Part shown: piece after piece, positions 59,698 through 64,000 of the stretch
How positions within the stretch are numbered: the stretch's first letter is position 1
Layout: each line of letters opens with the position of its first letter
Source: Thalassolituus alkanivorans
GTDB taxonomy: Bacteria > Pseudomonadota > Gammaproteobacteria > Pseudomonadales > Oceanobacteraceae
NCBI RefSeq assembly: GCF_020447205.1
Contig: NZ_JAJAEL010000049.1
Location: 115,745-179,744, forward strand
DNA length: 64,000 bases
Direction: 5' to 3'
The notes under the pieces: model-generated
What the model saw: only the letters and a program-made list of their open reading frames with translations
Told to the model about the DNA's origin: nothing
Database searches by the model: none
Made by a program: the position numbers and the translations under genes

Positions 59698-60834
59698 TCA
59701 GCCGCTGGCACAGTCCTGAGCGGGCAGGGTATCGATCCAGGCCCGTATTAAGGCGACGGCGTCTTCGTCAGACAGACTACGGCCTATGGGCGGCATCCGG
59801 TCGGCTGCACCGTTTAATTCCATGCGTAACGGCAGGCTGGAGTCATTACCGCGCCCGGGCCAGATATCAAAGCCTCCGCCACGCCAGCCATGGGCCGAGT
59901 TGCAGACACCATGGGTATAGTCAATGGCGGTGCGCCAGTATTCCAGCCGCAGGCCGGACAGGGCTGCGGCGCCGTTGTCGTTGTGGCAGTGAGCGCAGTT
60001 AATATCCAGATAGGCTTTGGCACGTTGTTGCAGCGGTGCTGATGTATCGCGCCAGTCCGGTGCATAAGGATGCTCACCGGCCGGCAAGGTAATAAGCCCC
60101 AGAGATTGCCAGTGCTCAAGCTGGTTTACCGGCTGGCCATTCATTTCAATAGTCTGATTCAGGTGGCGGATCTTCGGGCCAATGGGCACAAAACTGAGCT
60201 GGTCGTTGATTTTAACCTGATGGCAGTTCTGGCAGCGCAACAGAGAGGGCGATTCATAGGTCAGATTCAGCATTTCGCCTTTATGGCTGAAACTGACAGG
60301 TGTCTGGCTGCCGGCTATCGCCAGGCGGGCATCATTAATGTTGTTATCCCAGACATAAGGAATAAATATCCAGCCACTGCTGCGTTTGACCAGCAGGCGG
60401 ACTTCCATAATATCTTCTGCACTGTCTGTGGTGCTTTGTGTGGGCATAGCAAAGATTTTAACGATGATACTGCCGGTTGGAAAATCGAGCACATCCTGTT
60501 GCTGGTAACCGAGCTGAGTACCTTCCGGCAGAAAGATATAGCGGTATTTGCGCGCATGATCGGTAAATAATTCACTGCCCAATTTATAATAAATACCGCC
60601 ATTGCTGTTTTTAATATCGGAGGGTAATCCTTTAAACAGACCATATTGCGATAATAACGGACAGCGCGTTTGCTGCAGGGCCTGCCAGTTAATTTCGCTG
60701 CCGGATTGGTCGCAGAGTGGGTCCGCGGAAAGGGCTGGGGTATTGTTTTCGTCCGCGCTGCCGGCTCCGCAGCCGATCAGCAATAGCATTAAAAAAAGGG
60801 CGCAGAAGCGCCCGGTGACATTAATTAATTGCAC
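59698..60834 (-). CDS. diheme cytochrome c-like lipoprotein, HNE_0200 family
   Basis: 378 aa. GTG start at 60834, which overlaps the stop of the upstream paralogue by 10 bp. Lipoprotein signal CALFLMLLLIGC. Two CxxCH heme sites: CQNCH (about residue 207) and CAHCH (about 295), so a diheme c-type protein; candidate axial Met ligands include RMPPIGR near the C terminus. The family (TIGR03806) is uncharacterised and normally occurs next to a beta-helix protein, as here. It shares blocks such as SGWIFIPYVWDN, FVPIGPKIRHLN and DINCAHCHNDNG with its upstream neighbour. An intrinsic terminator lies inside its signal-peptide codons. Confidence 0.82.
   Translation of the reverse strand: MQLINVTGRFCALFLMLLLIGCGAGSADENNTPALSADPLCDQSGSEINWQALQQTRCPLLSQYGLFKGLPSDIKNSNGGIYYKLGSELFTDHARKYRYIFLPEGTQLGYQQQDVLDFPTGSIIVKIFAMPTQSTTDSAEDIMEVRLLVKRSSGWIFIPYVWDNNINDARLAIAGSQTPVSFSHKGEMLNLTYESPSLLRCQNCHQVKINDQLSFVPIGPKIRHLNQTIEMNGQPVNQLEHWQSLGLITLPAGEHPYAPDWRDTSAPLQQRAKAYLDINCAHCHNDNGAAALSGLRLEYWRTAIDYTHGVCNSAHGWRGGGFDIWPGRGNDSSLPLRMELNGAADRMPPIGRSLSDEDAVALIRAWIDTLPAQDCASG
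60791..60813 (-). terminator. intrinsic terminator inside the signal-peptide codons of the second cytochrome gene
   Basis: On the minus strand GGGCGC-TTCT-GCGCCC is followed directly by seven T. It lies 12 bp after the stop of the first cytochrome gene but covers codons 8 to 15 of the next gene. Confidence 0.8.
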
Positions 60835-62030
60835 AATGCCGGGTCCAGACTGTCAATCCAGGCTTTGATCAGTGCAGTACCTTCGGTATGAATAACCGCA
60901 CGTCCCAGTGGTGGCATGATCAGGCCGGCCTTGGTGGTATTCATACGGTTATACATCAGCGACTGGGAAGAATCGCCCGGTACAATAATCCAGGTTGAGC
61001 CTGCGCTGGCGCCGGAAACCGGTACGGCACAGGCACCGTGATGGCCTTCGTTACCGTCCCAGGGGATATTGTAATCGGCACGGAAAGCGGTATTGCTGGC
61101 TTGTCCTTCGGTGCGGTGGCAGTGACCGCAATTGATATCCAGCCAGGATTTCGCCGTAGCCGTCAATTGTTCCGGCGTGCCACTGTATTCAGCGAGAGAT
61201 TTATAGTCACTGAAATCCGCCGCTTTCTGAATGCTGCTGTTTTCGGCTGGTAAACCGCTGAGCATATTGTCGGCGACCCATTTGTTTAACTGATTTTCCG
61301 GGCCCTGACCAAAATCATAATCGGAATTCAGATAGCGGGCTTTGGGGCCTATCGGGGCGAAATAAGCCGGTGTCGGATCAATACCGTTAACGGCATCGTG
61401 ATCGCCATTAGGATTAAACTGATGGCAATTGGTACAGGAATTCTGATTTGGTACGCCATAATTAAACGACAGGGTATCTTCACCGTGTTTCAGATTATTA
61501 ATGGCTACCACCTCACCGGTTTTATCCCAGACGGCTTCGGTTTCTGCTGCGTTCCATACATATGGGCGGGCTACCCAGCCACCGGCTTTTTTGATCAGCA
61601 AGCGGGTTTCAATAATCCTTTCCTTTTCTACACCACGATCAGAGGTGTCGGCGGGCATGGTAAAGGTTTTGGTAATGACGGTGCCGACGGGGAATTCAAA
61701 AACTTCTTTTTCTGAATAGGTGGCTGTTTGTCCTTCGGGGATAAATACAAAACGATACTTGGATGCGTAGTCGGTAAACAGTGGTGCCGAGAGGCTGTAA
61801 GGCAGTCCGCGCGTACTGGCATTCTGTGTCGGGTCGCAAGGGTTATCAAATAACTGATATTCAGCCAGTGTTGCAGCATCGGCCTGCAGTACTTTTTCCC
61901 AGTTAACCGATTTTTCCGATGAGATACAGGCAGACGACGAATCGGTATTGTCGCTATTGCTGCTTTCGCCGCCACAGGCCGTCAGTAATACAGCGGCTGA
62001 AATTACTGCCAGAGAATTGATATATTTCAT
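60825..62030 (-). CDS. diheme cytochrome c-like lipoprotein, HNE_0200 family (paralogue)
   Basis: 401 aa from ATG 62030 (in-frame earlier ATG at 62045 less likely). Lipoprotein signal SLAVISAAVLLTAC followed by GGESSNSDN. Two CxxCH sites, CTNCH (in NQNSCTNCHQFNPNGDHD) and CGHCH (LDINCGHCHRTEGQ). Further shared family blocks: YSLSAPLFTDYASKYRFVFIPEG (core LFTDYASKYRFVFIPEG), GGWVARPYVWNA, FAPIGPKARYLN and LIMPPLGRAVIHTEG. Follows the beta-helix gene after a GC-rich hairpin. Likely a periplasmic-face outer-membrane electron carrier or peroxidase-like protein; the true reaction is unknown. Confidence 0.85.
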   Translation of the reverse strand: MKYINSLAVISAAVLLTACGGESSNSDNTDSSSACISSEKSVNWEKVLQADAATLAEYQLFDNPCDPTQNASTRGLPYSLSAPLFTDYASKYRFVFIPEGQTATYSEKEVFEFPVGTVITKTFTMPADTSDRGVEKERIIETRLLIKKAGGWVARPYVWNAAETEAVWDKTGEVVAINNLKHGEDTLSFNYGVPNQNSCTNCHQFNPNGDHDAVNGIDPTPAYFAPIGPKARYLNSDYDFGQGPENQLNKWVADNMLSGLPAENSSIQKAADFSDYKSLAEYSGTPEQLTATAKSWLDINCGHCHRTEGQASNTAFRADYNIPWDGNEGHHGACAVPVSGASAGSTWIIVPGDSSQSLMYNRMNTTKAGLIMPPLGRAVIHTEGTALIKAWIDSLDPALCN

Positions 62031-62062
62031 AAATTTAATCCGCAATACAGACTTGGAGAAGC

Positions 62063-62081
62063 CGGGGGCCTATGGCCCCCG
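62063..62081. other. intercistronic hairpin between beta-helix and cytochrome genes
   Basis: Perfect 8-bp arms CGGGGGCC and GGCCCCCG around TAT. No T-tract; probably stabilises the upstream mRNA or reduces downstream expression. Confidence 0.5.
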
Positions 62082-62087
62082 TGGAGG

Positions 62088-63833
62088 TTACAGAGCGCAG
62101 GACGGGTTTTCGCTGTCGTCAGCGGTGCAGCCAAAGGTTTGAGTGTTAAAGGTAACGGTGGCTGGTGTGCCTACGAAACCGGAACCACAGCTCATGACTC
62201 CATCCGGATCGGCCATAATGGACGCAGCAATGCTCAGGTTGCCACCGGCCAGCTGTTCCAGTTTGCTTAAAGGCAAACCACTGGCGTCAAACGTACTGTC
62301 TGTTGCGGTGGTTTCGTACACTGAGGCCGCAAACAGATTCATGCCATCAATGTTGTTATTGGTTTGACACACGCCACCATCGGTTGCGTAAGGGGCAAAC
62401 TTGTCCAGGTCAATGTCGGTGTAATCAGGAACACCAGGAATATTGGTTTTTACTTCTGCCGCTACCTGATTAATTCCACCGGCGATCGCCTGCATAATGC
62501 TTCCGCCACCCCCCGGGTTTGCTGTATTGGCCAGCAGTTCACCAACACCATCATAAAGAATGTGCGGTACGGTTGTTTTGCCGCTGGCAATATCCGGCTG
62601 CATGCTATGGAAGGCACTGTAACCGTTGATCAGATCCTCAATCAGCGCACCCTGTGGGTTATTCAGCCCGGCGGCGAGGCTGATGGTGTTGTTGTGAATG
62701 TTGATGTTGCGTACGAACGGTGACCAGCCATCCATAAAGACTTCAGCATATGGGTGAATATCACCGTAGCTCATGACTTCACCACCAACGTCCTGATCCG
62801 GAACGGCAGCGACTTTGTCATCTGGCAGCATGTAGGAAGTAATAGCGATAGAGGTTGTCTGGTGGTCTTTGATGGTGTTGTTGTAAATCTCAACGTCGGA
62901 TGTTGAGAGTACGATCACACCGGTACCCGGTGGCACGATATGAACACCACCGGCAAAGGTGCCGACTTTGGCGAAGTTAGGTGCGTTGTTGGCTTCAACA
63001 TTGTTGTCGAATACGCGCACGCCGGAACCGTATTTGCCGTTGCCGATTGGCAGATCAAAAATCAGGATACCGCCGGTGTTGCCGGTAGCGGTGTTGCCAT
63101 ATACGTCCGCCTCGGTGCTGTTTTCGATTTCGATACCAGCGACGTTTTTCTCGGCGATGTTATTACGCACAACGATCTTGTCAGACTGACCCACATAGAT
63201 ACCGGCATCGGCAGAGCCTTTCACGTAACAGTCTTCAATCAGCACGTTGCTGGTCTGTACCGGATACAGGCCATAGGCGCCGTTGGTTGACTGATAATCG
63301 GTTTCCCACACCGTTGCCATACGACGCATGATCACACCGTCGGATTTGGTCACTTTAAGAGCGTTGTTATTCGACTCGTAGATGGCGAAATCTTCAAAAA
63401 TAAGATTGTTGGTGTTGTTGATCAGGAAACCATCGGAAGCGGCGCCGCTGGCGTCGATAATGGTTTTCTCCATGCCCGCACCACGGAAGGTAAGGTTGGA
63501 TACCGGAATGTTATCGACCAGACCGTTGAAATCGATGGTGCTTGTGAAGGCATAACGCCCCTGAGGCAATACAAAAGTGTCACCGGTTTCTGCTCCGGCC
63601 AGAGCTTCAATCAGTTCATCCTGAACTGCAGCATCGCTCAGGTCGTTAGCCGAGCCGATACAGATCACCCGTGCCCCGGAGGTGCTGCTGTCGGTACAGT
63701 TAAAAACTTTTTTCAGACCTGTGTCACTGCTGCTTTTATTATCGCTGCCGCCGCAGGCGGTCAGGCCGATGGCGGCAATGGCCATCGCCAGCACCAGCGG
63801 CTTGTGAGCGCGGGAGGTGTGTGCTTTCTGCAT
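62088..63833 (-). CDS. parallel beta-helix lipoprotein (TIGR03805-like)
   Basis: 581 aa. Lipoprotein signal VLAMAIAAIGLTAC followed by GGSDNKSSSD. From about residue 85 to 380 the chain shows right-handed beta-helix rungs with Asn-rich turns: NLTFRGAGMEKTIIDASGA, SDGFLINNTNNLIFEDFAIYES, DKIVVRNNIAEKNVAGIEIENS, DVYGNTATGNTGGILIF (cores). Near the end six cysteines, two in a CGSGF / FGCTADDSENPSC block, suggest disulfides. The family occurs in two-gene pairs with the HNE_0200 cytochromes; here there are two of those. It resembles polysaccharide-binding or lyase folds, but no lyase catalytic set is recognisable. Function unknown. Confidence 0.85.
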   Translation of the reverse strand: MQKAHTSRAHKPLVLAMAIAAIGLTACGGSDNKSSSDTGLKKVFNCTDSSTSGARVICIGSANDLSDAAVQDELIEALAGAETGDTFVLPQGRYAFTSTIDFNGLVDNIPVSNLTFRGAGMEKTIIDASGAASDGFLINNTNNLIFEDFAIYESNNNALKVTKSDGVIMRRMATVWETDYQSTNGAYGLYPVQTSNVLIEDCYVKGSADAGIYVGQSDKIVVRNNIAEKNVAGIEIENSTEADVYGNTATGNTGGILIFDLPIGNGKYGSGVRVFDNNVEANNAPNFAKVGTFAGGVHIVPPGTGVIVLSTSDVEIYNNTIKDHQTTSIAITSYMLPDDKVAAVPDQDVGGEVMSYGDIHPYAEVFMDGWSPFVRNINIHNNTISLAAGLNNPQGALIEDLINGYSAFHSMQPDIASGKTTVPHILYDGVGELLANTANPGGGGSIMQAIAGGINQVAAEVKTNIPGVPDYTDIDLDKFAPYATDGGVCQTNNNIDGMNLFAASVYETTATDSTFDASGLPLSKLEQLAGGNLSIAASIMADPDGVMSCGSGFVGTPATVTFNTQTFGCTADDSENPSCAL

Positions 63834-64000
63834 GATGAATACCTTTTATCTTTGTTGTTATTCGCCCGGATTCCTTTCCTGAGCATTATGTCGGTAGCGT
63901 CCAGGCCGCATTTATCAAAGCGGAAGGTTTGGAAGCGGTAAAAGCAAATCGTGCTGCAAACTCTGGAGGTGGTTGTGCATTTTTTGAAAAGTCAGTGTTT

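Noticed and set aside
62088-63833. Beta-helix protein as a pectate lyase or mannuronan epimerase
   Set aside because: Rungs are clear but no catalytic residue set of these enzymes is recognisable, and the cytochrome partners fit the uncharacterised TIGR03805 pair better.

Overview
The window looks like chromosome of a marine, Oceanospirillales-type gammaproteobacterium (Thalassolituus/Oceanobacter-like). This is inferred from the gene families, the moderate GC content and the Pseudomonas-like order of the nitrate-assimilation genes. It is not a phage, plasmid or CRISPR region. I see no rRNA, tRNA, IS element or integrase.

Layout: (1) 1-2.5 kb: minus-strand 7TM-DISM sensor kinase, cut by the left edge, and a small membrane protein. 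(2) 2.6-10.2 kb: tightly packed operon of the SMC complex MksF-MksE-MksB, then a group II truncated globin whose start codon overlaps the mksB stop, then a DUF4124/HExxH secreted protein. No nuclease (MksG/JetD) gene is present. (3) 10.2-15.4 kb: TRAP transporter DctPQM for a 2-oxo-acid-type substrate and a Cache-domain two-component system on the same strand; a PdhR/LldR-like operator lies upstream. (4) 15.8-25.4 kb: chromate transporter, CadC-like winged-helix/TPR regulator, DsbD/TlpA/thioredoxin-fold redox operon, lipoprotein, lytic transglycosylase, proS. (5) 25.5-36.1 kb: methyltransferase, tag, MgtC, a four-gene TetR-HlyD-ABC-permease export operon, TPR protein, OsmC-YcaO fusion.

(6) 36.1-59.5 kb: an assimilatory nitrate island. 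It holds cobA and nasA (siroheme synthesis and nitrate reductase), a two-REC GGDEF protein, nirB-nirD with an MFS nitrate transporter, a PP2C-protein kinase, and an nrtA-nrtB-nrtD operon that carries on into a porin and a NirB-like FAD reductase. Last is nasR, a NIT-ANTAR antiterminator. An EamA/MocR/SMR group is embedded at 48.7-51.8 kb. GG-N10-GC (sigma-54-like) elements precede nasR, nrtA and nirB, with a weaker one before nasA. The nrtA and nasA leaders carry the two A1/G4 hexaloop hairpins plus overlapping terminator expected for ANTAR antitermination. The nirB leader carries a long hexaloop hairpin but no terminator. So nitrogen limitation would start transcription, and nitrate or nitrite sensed by NasR would let it continue.

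(7) 59.7-63.8 kb: a lipoprotein operon of a beta-helix protein and two diheme c-type cytochrome-like proteins. The family pair is conserved but has no known function. An intrinsic terminator sits inside the signal-peptide codons of the last gene.

Most promising for novelty: the terminator-less ANTAR-type leader of nirB, the condensin-globin coupling, the cytochrome/beta-helix operon with its in-gene terminator, and a nested inverted repeat just before the kinase gene.
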